64,000 nt of DNA from Nitrospirae bacterium JdFR-85 (GTDB lineage: Bacteria > Nitrospirota > Thermodesulfovibrionia > Thermodesulfovibrionales > JdFR-85). A program made the translations under genes and the position numbers. Location: assembly GCA_002011745.1 (NCBI GenBank), contig MTOU01000035.1:1-64000 (forward strand), read 5' to 3'. The first letter of the stretch is position 1; each line of letters begins with the position of its first letter. Positions 35,145 through 43,085 of this stretch are shown here, piece by piece. The notes under the pieces are model-generated. The model was given only the letters and a program-made list of their open reading frames with translations. It ran no database searches and had not been told where the DNA came from.

Positions 35145-36374
35145 ATGAGAAGGATTTTTGTGAAGATAGGTCTTTTTATGTCAGTCATTGGTCCTGGCAT
35201 CATTACTGCCAATATAGACAACGATGCCAGCGGGATTACTACATACTCTGTAGCAGGAGCGAGGTTTGGGCTGTCTCTGCTGTGGACTTTAATTCCTACT
35301 ACAGTGTCATTGATTGTTGTGCAGGAGATGATAGCCAGGATGGGGGTTGTTACAGGCAAGGGACTCTCAGATCTGATAAGGGAGAACTACGGAGTCAAGG
35401 CAACCTTCTTTATGATGCTCGGTCTGTTTATAGCCAATCTGGGTACCACAGTGGCGAATCTATCTGGCTGGGCAGCCAGTATGGAGATACTCGGTCTGAG
35501 CAAATATGCTATGGTGCCAGCAGGAGCAGTTGCAATATGGCTGCTTGTTACCAAAGGTACATATAGATTTGTGGAGAGGGTATTGCTTATAGCATGTGTG
35601 CTTTACTTCGGGTATGTTCTGGCAGGGATTATGGCAAAACCTGCTTGGTCAGATGTCTTTAAGGCTCTTGTTATACCTGAGTTAAAGAAAGACCCCCAGT
35701 TTATTATGCTTACCATCGCAATCATAGGAACAACAATAACTCCATGGATGCAGTTTTATCTACAGTCATCCATAGCTGAGAAGGGGATCAGGAAGGAAGA
35801 CTACTATCTTACAAAACTCGATGTGATAGTAGGCTGTAGCATTACGGATATCGTTTCATTTTTTATAATTGTCACCTGTGCCACGGTCCTTTTCCCTATG
35901 GGTATAAAAATTACAGACGCCTCAGAGGCAGCAGTAGCACTGAGACCCTTTGCAGGTGAGTTTTCATATCTGTTGTTTGCTGTGAGCCTTGCAAATGCAT
36001 CAATCCTTGGTGCAATTATAGTTCCTCTTGCTACAGCATACTACACCTGTGAGGCAATGGGATGGGAGGCGGGTGTAAACAAGACCTTCAAAGAAGCTCC
36101 TCAGTTCATGTGGATATATACCTCTCTGATAGTTATATCCTCACTGCTTGTATTGATCCCTGGCGCTCCTCTTATCACGCTTATGGTGCTCTCGTCTGTA
36201 CTTAATGGCCTAATTCTTCCTTTTGTGCTCGTTTATGCACTTAGACTCTCAAATAACCCCAAGATAATGGGCAAGTATACAAACAGCAGATTCTTTAATA
36301 TAGTTGCATGGGCAACAGTGGTAACCATAGTGGTACTAACTGTGGCGATGATCCTATTTATCTTTTTGATATGA
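35145..36374 (+). CDS. NRAMP-related divalent metal transporter (possible Mg2+ type)
   Basis: Membrane protein with about eleven hydrophobic segments in 409 residues. The family's TM1 metal motif (usually DPGN) reads NIDNDASG (23-30). In TM6 the usual MPHN reads TPWM (199-202), so the methionine that favours Mn/Fe is replaced by Thr. Such changes are described for NRAMP-related Mg2+ transporters. The upstream MgtE-N/CBS protein strengthens a Mg2+ reading. No ribosome binding site is seen before ATG 35145, and a later in-frame GTG or ATG (35160, 35178) could be the true start. The ion specificity is inferred, not shown. Confidence 0.87.
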   Translation: MRRIFVKIGLFMSVIGPGIITANIDNDASGITTYSVAGARFGLSLLWTLIPTTVSLIVVQEMIARMGVVTGKGLSDLIRENYGVKATFFMMLGLFIANLGTTVANLSGWAASMEILGLSKYAMVPAGAVAIWLLVTKGTYRFVERVLLIACVLYFGYVLAGIMAKPAWSDVFKALVIPELKKDPQFIMLTIAIIGTTITPWMQFYLQSSIAEKGIRKEDYYLTKLDVIVGCSITDIVSFFIIVTCATVLFPMGIKITDASEAAVALRPFAGEFSYLLFAVSLANASILGAIIVPLATAYYTCEAMGWEAGVNKTFKEAPQFMWIYTSLIVISSLLVLIPGAPLITLMVLSSVLNGLILPFVLVYALRLSNNPKIMGKYTNSRFFNIVAWATVVTIVVLTVAMILFIFLI

Positions 36375-36385
36375 TATAATTTTCT

Positions 36386-36559
36386 ATGCTGGAAGATGCT
36401 ATTTTAAGATTTTCAGAGACAAAGGGTTTTGGAGAGAGTTACTTCATTGTATGTCCTGTCTGTTGTAACTCTTCCATAAGAATGACCCGATGGGAAGATG
36501 GGACTGAAGACATCAAAGAATGTCTTGTATGTTTAAGATTGGAAAGAGAGATGCTATAA
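36386..36559 (+). CDS. Small zinc-ribbon protein, probably leaderless
   Basis: A 57-residue ORF starting MLEDAILRFSETKGFGES, with cysteine knuckles CPVCC and CLVC 20 residues apart. This is a compact four-Cys zinc-ribbon pattern. There is no ribosome binding site. A perfect TATAAT (36375-36380) ends five bases before ATG, so transcription would begin at or beside the start codon; no good -35 is seen. The ORF fills the otherwise empty gap before the next gene and keeps a coding-like composition. The function is unknown; nucleic-acid or protein binding is possible. Confidence 0.6.
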   Translation: MLEDAILRFSETKGFGESYFIVCPVCCNSSIRMTRWEDGTEDIKECLVCLRLEREML

Positions 36560-36569
36560 AGGAGAGATA

Positions 36570-37031
36570 ATGATACCAATTGTAGAGGCGATACATGTAG
36601 TTTCTGTAGTAATATGGATAGGTGGGGTTGCCTTTGTTACAATGGTGGTCTTTCCGATGATACTGAGGATGGAGAATTCCTTAGAAAAGGTTCTCTTCTT
36701 CCAAGGGGTGGAACACCGCTTCGCAAAGATTGCAAAGGCAATGGTGGCAGTTGCAGGGATAACAGGATTTTGGCTTCTGTATTTGACAGATGAGTGGAGA
36801 ATCCTTTTTACCCTAAGGGGTATAGGTCCTACCTTAATGTTGATTGTCTGGGCTGTATATCTTCTGATTCTACTTTTTGAGGCAAAACTGTTTAAGATAA
36901 TATTTAAAGGAGAGGCACAGCAGGATACCAGTAAAATCTTTTATCGTCTTACCGTATTTCACTGGTTTGTCCTTGGGCTAAGTCTTCTGGCTGTTCTGGT
37001 GGGAGTATGGGCAGGACATGGGGGAATCTAA
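36570..37031 (+). CDS. CopD-like four-helix membrane protein
   Basis: A 153-residue inner-membrane protein with four hydrophobic segments. It has conserved-looking histidines in AIHVVSVVIWIGG, VEHRF, FHWFVLG and AGHGG. The pattern is that of CopD/DUF2269-like proteins, which may handle copper, heme or electrons; histidines in such bundles often bind heme. GGAG precedes ATG at good distance. It overlaps the next gene by 14 bases. No copper genes are nearby, so the name reflects fold resemblance only. Confidence 0.65.
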   Translation: MIPIVEAIHVVSVVIWIGGVAFVTMVVFPMILRMENSLEKVLFFQGVEHRFAKIAKAMVAVAGITGFWLLYLTDEWRILFTLRGIGPTLMLIVWAVYLLILLFEAKLFKIIFKGEAQQDTSKIFYRLTVFHWFVLGLSLLAVLVGVWAGHGGI

Positions 37032-37752
37032 CAGAAATACCAAATACTTTCTTTTTTTTCTCTGTCTCTTTTTTGTCTGTATAGTTTCTTCTACAGAGGC
37101 TGCAATTATTGTCTTTGATGAAGTAGCAGTTTTGGGGAAATCGGTATTCTTTACTGCACAGACAAGAGGTCTGCTTTTTCCAGAAGGCGGAAGAGTGGTT
37201 GAATTTTATGTGAGTGGTAAGAGAATAGGTACTACCCTTAGTGGTGGGGATGGTTTTGCCTTCTTTGAATACAGGCCCATTAAGAAGGGCATTTTTTCGA
37301 TTGAGGCTAAAAGCGGTGATGAGAGCAGCAAAGGAGTGCTTGTCGTTGTAGACAAAAGAAGGAGATTGCTCTTTCTGGAGATTGATGCAATAATTAGAGA
37401 AGTTTTGATTAACAGTGAGAAGGTGAAAGCTGCTGCTGAGAGTCTTAAAGGACTGAGAGGGCATTATACAATACTGTATGTTTCAAGGTTTCCTGCAACA
37501 GGATATGTAAGAGAATGGCTTCAAAAAAAGGGGTTTCCTGTTTCTGCAGTATTAGGATGGAATGGTATTGAGACAGTTGAAGAGTGGAAAGAAAAGGGGC
37601 TCAGGTTATATGCAATTGTAGCATCTGCCAGAGTATGCGAAGAAGTGGCAGAAAGCTTTGAGAAGGCTTTCAGTTTTATGGATACAGACAGATGTGAGAG
37701 ACTTACTGAATGGAGAGAGTTGGAGGATAGACTTGGAGCCATTAAAAAATGA
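37018..37752 (+). CDS. Secreted protein with a possible HAD-like C-terminal half, function unknown
   Basis: A 244-residue protein with a signal peptide (hydrophobic core about 10-24, cleavage near STEAA). Residues about 28-110 look like a beta-sandwich of the kind seen in surface adhesion or polyphosphatase-associated domains. The second half contains ILYVSRFPATGYVREWLQKK, which recalls the motif of lipin/LNS2-type HAD phosphatases, where a threonine-rich loop precedes a WL helix. The catalytic DxDxT of that family is not clearly present. Its start overlaps the CopD-like gene. I do not recognise the family with confidence. Confidence 0.55.
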   Translation: MGESNRNTKYFLFFLCLFFVCIVSSTEAAIIVFDEVAVLGKSVFFTAQTRGLLFPEGGRVVEFYVSGKRIGTTLSGGDGFAFFEYRPIKKGIFSIEAKSGDESSKGVLVVVDKRRRLLFLEIDAIIREVLINSEKVKAAAESLKGLRGHYTILYVSRFPATGYVREWLQKKGFPVSAVLGWNGIETVEEWKEKGLRLYAIVASARVCEEVAESFEKAFSFMDTDRCERLTEWRELEDRLGAIKK

Positions 37753-37807
37753 GACTTTTATATAAGTAAAGGTTATTGTTTGGGTAAAATTTAAAGGGAG
37801 GTGTGTT

Positions 37808-38287
37808 ATGCAGGTGCTGATTCTTTATTATTCAAAGGGAGGAAATACCAAGAAGCTTGCAGAAGAGATTGCAAAGGGGGTTGAGTCCACTGGAGTAAAA
37901 GCGGTTCTTAAGAGTACTTCTGAAGTAACAAAGGATGATTTTCTCAACTCCGCAGGTATAATAGCAGGCTCTCCCGTGTATTTTGGTGTGATGGCTGCAG
38001 ATCTGAAAAGGGTATTTGATGAGTTTGTGGGAATAAGGAGAAAGATGGAGGGCAAAGTTGGAGCAGCCTTTGCCACTGCAGGACATCATACAGGAGGGAA
38101 GGAGACAACAATATTCTCTATACTTCAGTGTCTCCTCATATATGGTATGGTAGTGGTAGGAGACCCTATGAGTGCCAGTGGCCATTATGGTGTTGCCTGT
38201 GTAGGTGCCCCTGATGAGAAGACCTCAGAGGACGCCTTTAAACTTGGTGTAAGGGTTGCAGAGTTGTGTAAAAAACTCTTTTCATAG
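37808..38287 (+). CDS. Flavodoxin-fold protein (WrbA-like FMN reductase family)
   Basis: A 159-residue FMN-binding protein. The phosphate loop [12 protein letters not shown] is at residue 7, [19 protein letters not shown] matches the WrbA/flavodoxin family, and [13 protein letters not shown] is the second flavin loop. WrbA-type proteins reduce quinones, others shuttle electrons. It is shorter than classical WrbA (about 200). AGGGAGGTG precedes ATG. It forms a close pair with the yjbQ gene (11-base gap). Confidence 0.85.
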   Translation: MQVLILYYSKGGNTKKLAEEIAKGVESTGVKAVLKSTSEVTKDDFLNSAGIIAGSPVYFGVMAADLKRVFDEFVGIRRKMEGKVGAAFATAGHHTGGKETTIFSILQCLLIYGMVVVGDPMSASGHYGVACVGAPDEKTSEDAFKLGVRVAELCKKLFS

Positions 38288-38298
38288 GTGGTGGGAAT

Positions 38299-38715
38299 AT
38301 GAAGAGCTATAGAAAAGAACTATGGTTTAATATACCCACCCGTCGTGCCTTCGTTAACATAACTCACGAAGTAGACAGATGTGTCAAGGAGAGCGGGATT
38401 AAAGAGGGTCTTGTACTTGTGAATGCCATGCATATAACAGCCTCTGTCTTTATAAATGATGATGAACCAGGACTTCATAGAGATTTTGATGAATGGCTTG
38501 AGAAGCTTGCTCCTCATGAGCCAGTATCTCAGTATCGTCATAATGTAGGTGAAGACAATGCAGATGCTCATCTAAAGAGACAGATAATGGGTAGAGAAGT
38601 CGTTGTGGCAATAACAGGTGGAAACCTTGATCTGGGACCATGGGAGCAGATCTTTTATGGAGAGTTTGACGGAAGAAGGCCCAAACGCGTACTGGTAAAG
38701 ATCATCGGAGAATAA
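38299..38715 (+). CDS. YjbQ / UPF0047 family protein
   Basis: A 138-residue member of the widespread UPF0047 family, annotated elsewhere as a 'secondary thiamine-phosphate synthase'. Motifs are [22 protein letters not shown] and [17 protein letters not shown], with His and Asp residues that bind metal, and [11 protein letters not shown] close to the end. The true physiological role is unsettled. It follows the flavodoxin-like gene closely. Downstream, CCCAAAA and TTTTGGG (38717-38755) can form a weak hairpin without a T-run. Confidence 0.9.
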   Translation: MKSYRKELWFNIPTRRAFVNITHEVDRCVKESGIKEGLVLVNAMHITASVFINDDEPGLHRDFDEWLEKLAPHEPVSQYRHNVGEDNADAHLKRQIMGREVVVAITGGNLDLGPWEQIFYGEFDGRRPKRVLVKIIGE

Positions 38716-38779
38716 CCCAAAACCTACACCTACGAAGTGCAAATTTTGGGGCAAGGGCATTTCTTAATGATAGGTAAGC

Positions 38780-38835
38780 TTGACTATAACAGTTCTTTTA
38801 GGTTAAAATGATAATGATATTGATAATAATTTTCA
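38780..38835 (+). promoter_or_regulatory. feoB promoter with Fur box
   Basis: TTGACT (38780-38785) is followed after 18 bases by TAAAAT (38804-38809). Directly downstream, at 38810-38834, are GATAAT, GATATT, GATAAT and AATTTTC, a close match to the repeated-hexamer Fur box (GATAAT GATAAT x ATTATC). Iron-bound Fur here would cover the start point and shut off feoB when iron is plentiful. Confidence 0.75.
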
Positions 38836-38880
38836 ATAAATAAAACTGTTCTATAATTAAAGGCTAAGAAAGGGCCCTCC

Positions 38881-40851
38881 TTGCATTGTCACAGAGAAGA
38901 AAGGGTTGAGTCTGGAATAAGACGAATTGTGCTTGTTGGAAACCCGAATGTGGGAAAGAGTGTTATATTCGGGCTTCTGACAGGCCGTTATGTGGCTGTA
39001 TCCAATTATCCAGGCACTACAGTAGAGATCTCCCAAGGCAATATCGTTCTCAATAACGAGAAGTTTGTTGTTATTGATACTCCAGGGGTTAATAGTCTTG
39101 TGCCTATGAGTGAAGATGAGCGGGTGACAAGAGACATACTCCTTGTAGAAAGGCCCTATGCAGTGATTCAGGTGGCTGACTCCAAGAATCTTAAAAGGAC
39201 TCTGATGATACTCCTCCAGTTGGCTGAGATGGATATACCCATGGTTTTAGATCTAAATATGGAGGACGAGGCAAGGGAAAGAGGTATAGAGATTGACAAG
39301 ACCACTCTTTCAGAACTCACTGGTATAGAGGTTATAGGTACTGTGGCTCCGAGAAGAAAGGGAATAAAGAGATTGAAAGAGGCCCTTTTGAGGCCAAGGG
39401 TTCCCTCAATTAAGGTGAGATACGATGAGAAGATAGAAGAGGCTATAGAGAAGATTGATAGGCTTCTGCCTGAGTCTGGAATTTCTAAAAGGGCGCTGGC
39501 TGTAATGATTCTATCAGGAGATGAGAGTCTAAGGGGATGGCTTAACAAGAACCTACCAGTGGAACGAATTGAAGAGATTGAACGGATAGCTGAAGAATGT
39601 CAGACCCATTTTAGTATATCCATATCTCAGATTATAAATTCTAGACGGCTTGAGATAGTTGATGAAATTGTGAAAAAGGTACAGATCAAAAAGGAGATTT
39701 TAAAAGGAAGAATAAGAGAGGCTCTCGATACAGTAACCTTGCATCCTGTTTTGGGATTGCCAGTGTTGGTATTTGTGCTATTTCTCTTGTATGAGTTTGT
39801 AGGAGTTTTTGGGGCAGGTACACTTGTTGACCTTTTTGAGGGGGTGATATTTGAGAGATATATAAATCCAATGGCTACAAGGGTGATAGAACTCTTTCTG
39901 CCTTCAGGATTCTTTCACGATATGATGATAGGGGAGTATGGAATCATAACAATGGCCCTTACATACTCTATTGCCATAATACTGCCTATAACTGCGACAT
40001 TCTTTATAGCCTTCTCTATTCTTGAAGACAGTGGCTATCTGCCAAGACTTGCAATCTTAAGTAACAGGTTCTTTAATATTATGGGTCTGAATGGCAAGGC
40101 TGTACTGCCGATGGTGTTGGGACTTGGTTGCGGCACGATGGCTGTCATGACCACAAGGATACTGGAGACCAGGCGAGACCGGATAATTGCTACTTTTCTG
40201 CTCGCCCTTGCTATACCCTGTTCAGCACAGCTCGGTGTTATTCTTGGTATGGTTGGCTCGCTTTCTACAAGAGCCACAGTTATTTGGATTGTTACTGTGA
40301 TATTTGTACTTATTGTCTCAGGATTTCTTGCCTCAAAGGTGGTTCCTGGTAAAAAGACCGAATTCTTTCTTGAGATTCCTCCTCTTAGATTACCGAGACT
40401 TAGCAATGTGATACTAAAGACCCTTGGAAGGATTGAATGGTATCTGAAGGAGGCTGTTCCCCTTTTTATCCTTGGTACCCTCATCCTGTTTTTACTTGAT
40501 AGGTTGAGACTGCTTCATCTAATTGAAAAGGCAATGTATCCGTTGGTACACCAGCTCTTGGGGCTTCCTTCCAAGACAGCAGGTTTTTTCCTTATGGGTT
40601 TCTTAAGAAGAGACTATGGAGCAGCAGGGCTATTTAGTATGGCTACACGTGGTGAGCTTACATCTCATCAGATGTTGATCAGTATTATCACGTTGACACT
40701 CTTCGTCCCATGCCTTGCCAGTTTCTTTATGATAATAAAAGAACGAGGATTGAAGGTGGCAATTGTGGTTACATTAGTGGTCTTTTTCCTTGCATTTTTT
40801 GTAGGAGGTATGATGAACTTTATATTAAGAACAATCAATTTAGGGGTTTAA
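38881..40851 (+). CDS. feoB: Ferrous iron transport protein B
   Basis: GTP-dependent Fe2+ importer. The N-terminal G domain has GNPNVGKS (20-27), a switch region with NYPGTTVE, DTPGVNSL (66-73) and NMED in the place of NKxD. The membrane part has the Gate-like GLGCGTMAVM and a later RRDYGAAGLF/VPCLASF segment, with about nine hydrophobic segments. Its 656 residues are of normal size. The start is TTG and the protein begins MHCHRE, a small His/Cys cluster. No feoA is adjacent. The Fur box upstream fits iron repression. Confidence 0.94.
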   Translation: MHCHREERVESGIRRIVLVGNPNVGKSVIFGLLTGRYVAVSNYPGTTVEISQGNIVLNNEKFVVIDTPGVNSLVPMSEDERVTRDILLVERPYAVIQVADSKNLKRTLMILLQLAEMDIPMVLDLNMEDEARERGIEIDKTTLSELTGIEVIGTVAPRRKGIKRLKEALLRPRVPSIKVRYDEKIEEAIEKIDRLLPESGISKRALAVMILSGDESLRGWLNKNLPVERIEEIERIAEECQTHFSISISQIINSRRLEIVDEIVKKVQIKKEILKGRIREALDTVTLHPVLGLPVLVFVLFLLYEFVGVFGAGTLVDLFEGVIFERYINPMATRVIELFLPSGFFHDMMIGEYGIITMALTYSIAIILPITATFFIAFSILEDSGYLPRLAILSNRFFNIMGLNGKAVLPMVLGLGCGTMAVMTTRILETRRDRIIATFLLALAIPCSAQLGVILGMVGSLSTRATVIWIVTVIFVLIVSGFLASKVVPGKKTEFFLEIPPLRLPRLSNVILKTLGRIEWYLKEAVPLFILGTLILFLLDRLRLLHLIEKAMYPLVHQLLGLPSKTAGFFLMGFLRRDYGAAGLFSMATRGELTSHQMLISIITLTLFVPCLASFFMIIKERGLKVAIVVTLVVFFLAFFVGGMMNFILRTINLGV

Positions 40852-40852
40852 A

Positions 40853-41749
40853 ATGCAGGAATTAAAAGTGCAGCCTGAATGTATACCTTGTTTTTTTCGA
40901 CAAGTTGTGATTGCCCTCAAGGACAGTCCTTTAGAGAATAAAAATAAACTTAAGATAATGCAGGAATGTCTACAGGAGGTCTCTTATCAACAACTTGAAC
41001 GGACTCCTGCACATGCCACCACCTTTGTCCATAGAAGGGTAAGGGAGCTATTGGGGTATGATCCCTTCTTAGAAAAAAAGAAGAAGTTTAATCAGATAGC
41101 CTTGGGACTGTATCCAGAGCTTAAGAAGATCATTGCCTCCTCAAATGAACCTCTGAGAACGGCGGTGAGGCTTGCCATTGCAGGCAATGTTATTGACTTT
41201 GGAATATTTGCCGAGATAGATATTGAGGGAGAGCTTCAGAAGGCATTAAGTGTGGATATGCCCTTTGAAGAATATGAGGCCCTTGAGGAGGCAATAATCC
41301 GAAACAATGAGATCCTCTATCTATTAGACAATGCAGGGGAGATAGTTTTTGATCGATTATTAATAGAGTTTTTGCAAGAACAGAATAGGAAGGTAATAGC
41401 TGTAGTGAAGGGTGCTCCAGTCATAAATGACGCCACAATGGAAGATGCTATTGAGGTTGGATTAACAGAGGTTTGTAAGGTGGTTGACAACGGCTCTGAC
41501 GGAATTGGCACCATCTTAGAGTGGTGCTCAGAGAGTTTCAGAGAGACCTTCTCAGAGGCCTCTCTGATCATAAGTAAGGGTCAAGGAAATTTTGAAACCC
41601 TATCAACAGCAGAGAAAAATATTTTTTTCCTCTTTCAGGTAAAGTGTGAAGTTGTAGCAGCATTTATAGGAGTCCGTAAGGGGGAGAGGTTGCTTATAGG
41701 TACAAACACTTTAAGGGAACACCTCTATGGAGTACCTCAAGTTAAGTAA
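40853..41749 (+). CDS. DUF89 (ARMT1-like) damage-control phosphatase family protein
   Basis: A 298-residue metal-dependent phosphatase-fold protein of the DUF89 family, which hydrolyses harmful sugar phosphates. The N-terminus has CIPCFFRQ, the Cys pair of the prokaryotic subgroup. Metal ligands are expected in LLDNAGEIVFDRLLI and VKGAPVINDATMEDA, and SKGQGNFETLS is the last signature. It starts one base after the feoB stop with AGGGG upstream and overlaps tsaC. It may be carried on the iron-regulated transcript. Confidence 0.88.
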   Translation: MQELKVQPECIPCFFRQVVIALKDSPLENKNKLKIMQECLQEVSYQQLERTPAHATTFVHRRVRELLGYDPFLEKKKKFNQIALGLYPELKKIIASSNEPLRTAVRLAIAGNVIDFGIFAEIDIEGELQKALSVDMPFEEYEALEEAIIRNNEILYLLDNAGEIVFDRLLIEFLQEQNRKVIAVVKGAPVINDATMEDAIEVGLTEVCKVVDNGSDGIGTILEWCSESFRETFSEASLIISKGQGNFETLSTAEKNIFFLFQVKCEVVAAFIGVRKGERLLIGTNTLREHLYGVPQVK

Positions 41750-42353
41750 AAACAGCAGGGATGAGGTTCTTCAGAAGGTGATAGATGTATTAGAAATCGG
41801 GGGGGTTGTGGCATTCCCTACAGAGACATTTTATGGTCTTGGAGTGAAATATGATAATGAGGATGCATTGAAGAGGTTATATGAGATAAAAAAGAGACCT
41901 CATGATAAGGCAATTCCATTGATTATAGGAAGTATCCATGAAGTTTATATGGTGGCTGCAGAGGTTCCAGAGCTTGCTCTCAAGCTAATGAGGAAATACT
42001 GGCCAGGACCTTTGAGCATAGTACTGAAGGCAAAGGATGGATTGAGTGAGTATATCACAGCCGGAACGGGAAAGGTGGCTGTCAGGGTTCCTGGTGAGTC
42101 TTTTGCCCTGGATATGGTGAGAAGGGCAGGTTTTCCTATAACAGCAACCAGTGCCAATCCTTCTGGCAGTCCACCAGCAGATACCCCACAAGAGGTGATG
42201 AAGTATTTTACAGAGGAGCTTGATCTCATTATAGATGGTGGAAGGACTTTTGGGCATGAACCTTCAACAATTGTGGAGGTAGTGGATAATAATATTAAAC
42301 TCCTGAGAAGGGGTATATTAAAAAAGATCAGTCTTGAAGAAGAGGTGGAATGA
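41727..42353 (+). CDS. tsaC: L-threonylcarbamoyladenylate synthase (TsaC/Sua5 family)
   Basis: Makes threonylcarbamoyl-AMP for the t6A modification of ANN-decoding tRNAs. The YrdC fold is clear from GGVVAFPTETFYGLG, KKRPHDKAIPLI, the WPGPLS block and ITATSANPSGSPP. The 208-residue length corresponds to the short TsaC form without the Sua5 domain. AAGGGA precedes ATG, which lies inside the DUF89 gene end. It overlaps the PilZ gene by four bases. Confidence 0.94.
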   Translation: MEYLKLSKNSRDEVLQKVIDVLEIGGVVAFPTETFYGLGVKYDNEDALKRLYEIKKRPHDKAIPLIIGSIHEVYMVAAEVPELALKLMRKYWPGPLSIVLKAKDGLSEYITAGTGKVAVRVPGESFALDMVRRAGFPITATSANPSGSPPADTPQEVMKYFTEELDLIIDGGRTFGHEPSTIVEVVDNNIKLLRRGILKKISLEEEVE

Positions 42354-42697
42354 TGTTGGAGAAATCTAAGCGCAAACATAAGAGATTTCCCCTGTTTGCA
42401 ATTGCAGAACTAAGATGCGGAGATAAGTCTATAACTACAATGGTTGATAATATCTCACTGCAGGGTATAGGGCTTTATTCCCTAAAACCTCTTGAGTTGG
42501 GTGCTCGTGTGGAGATTCAGATAAAGTTTATATCAACTGAAGGAGATGAAAAGTCTGATACACTGACAGGTACTGTAGTATGGAGTCTCCGAAGGGATGA
42601 TATCTATATGATGGGAATCGTCTTTGATAGTGAACTCACCTCTGAGGAACATCCGAACCTCTATAACCACTGGTTGTATCTTAAAAAATGGGAGTAG
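42350..42697 (+). CDS. PilZ-domain protein (c-di-GMP receptor type)
   Basis: A 115-residue single PilZ domain. The c-di-GMP-binding motifs are present as RKHKRFPLF (RxxxR at about 8-12) and DNISLQGIG (the D/NxSxxG motif). It therefore probably binds c-di-GMP and relays it to an unknown partner. It starts at ATG 42350 (or the next ATG) and overlaps tsaC. The HD-GYP regulator at 53483-54523 is a candidate c-di-GMP hydrolase in the same cell. Confidence 0.88.
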   Translation: MMLEKSKRKHKRFPLFAIAELRCGDKSITTMVDNISLQGIGLYSLKPLELGARVEIQIKFISTEGDEKSDTLTGTVVWSLRRDDIYMMGIVFDSELTSEEHPNLYNHWLYLKKWE

Positions 42698-42763
42698 CCA
42701 ATCCAGTAGAAAGTCTGGTAAAATTTAAATAAGAATACCTTATTACAGGGGGATGTGAGAGCT

Positions 42764-43084
42764 ATGCCACTTAGATGGCATGAATATGAGCCGGATAGTT
42801 CGGTAAGGACAAAACCCAAGAAGAAGACAAAAAAGCCTCCTCTGTATAAGGTTATACTGCTTAATGATGATTACACAACTATGGACTTTGTTGTGTTTAT
42901 ACTTGAGACGGTATTTCATAAGCCACATGAAGAGGCTGTACATATTATGCTTCATGTGCATCGTAAAGGGATGGGCGTATGTGGGGTTTACACCCGTGAG
43001 ATTGCAGAGACCAAAGTGAAGATGGTGCATGAACTTGCAAGAAAGAACAATTTTCCACTCAGGTGTGTGATGGAGAGAGAGTAG
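42764..43084 (+). CDS. clpS: ATP-dependent Clp protease adaptor ClpS
   Basis: Adaptor that delivers N-degron proteins (bulky hydrophobic N-termini) to ClpAP. The motifs LLNDDYTTMDFVVFIL and AVHIMLHVHRKGMGVCGVY form the substrate pocket and ClpA-binding face. I chose ATG 42764, giving 106 residues, because AGGGGG lies 11 bases upstream; GTG 42755 is too close to it. clpA follows after one base, the standard arrangement. Confidence 0.95.
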   Translation: MPLRWHEYEPDSSVRTKPKKKTKKPPLYKVILLNDDYTTMDFVVFILETVFHKPHEEAVHIMLHVHRKGMGVCGVYTREIAETKVKMVHELARKNNFPLRCVMERE

Positions 43085-43085
43085 T

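Noticed and set aside
42755-42763. GTG start for ClpS at 42755
   Set aside because: The purine-rich box would be only two bases away; ATG 42764 has usual spacing.
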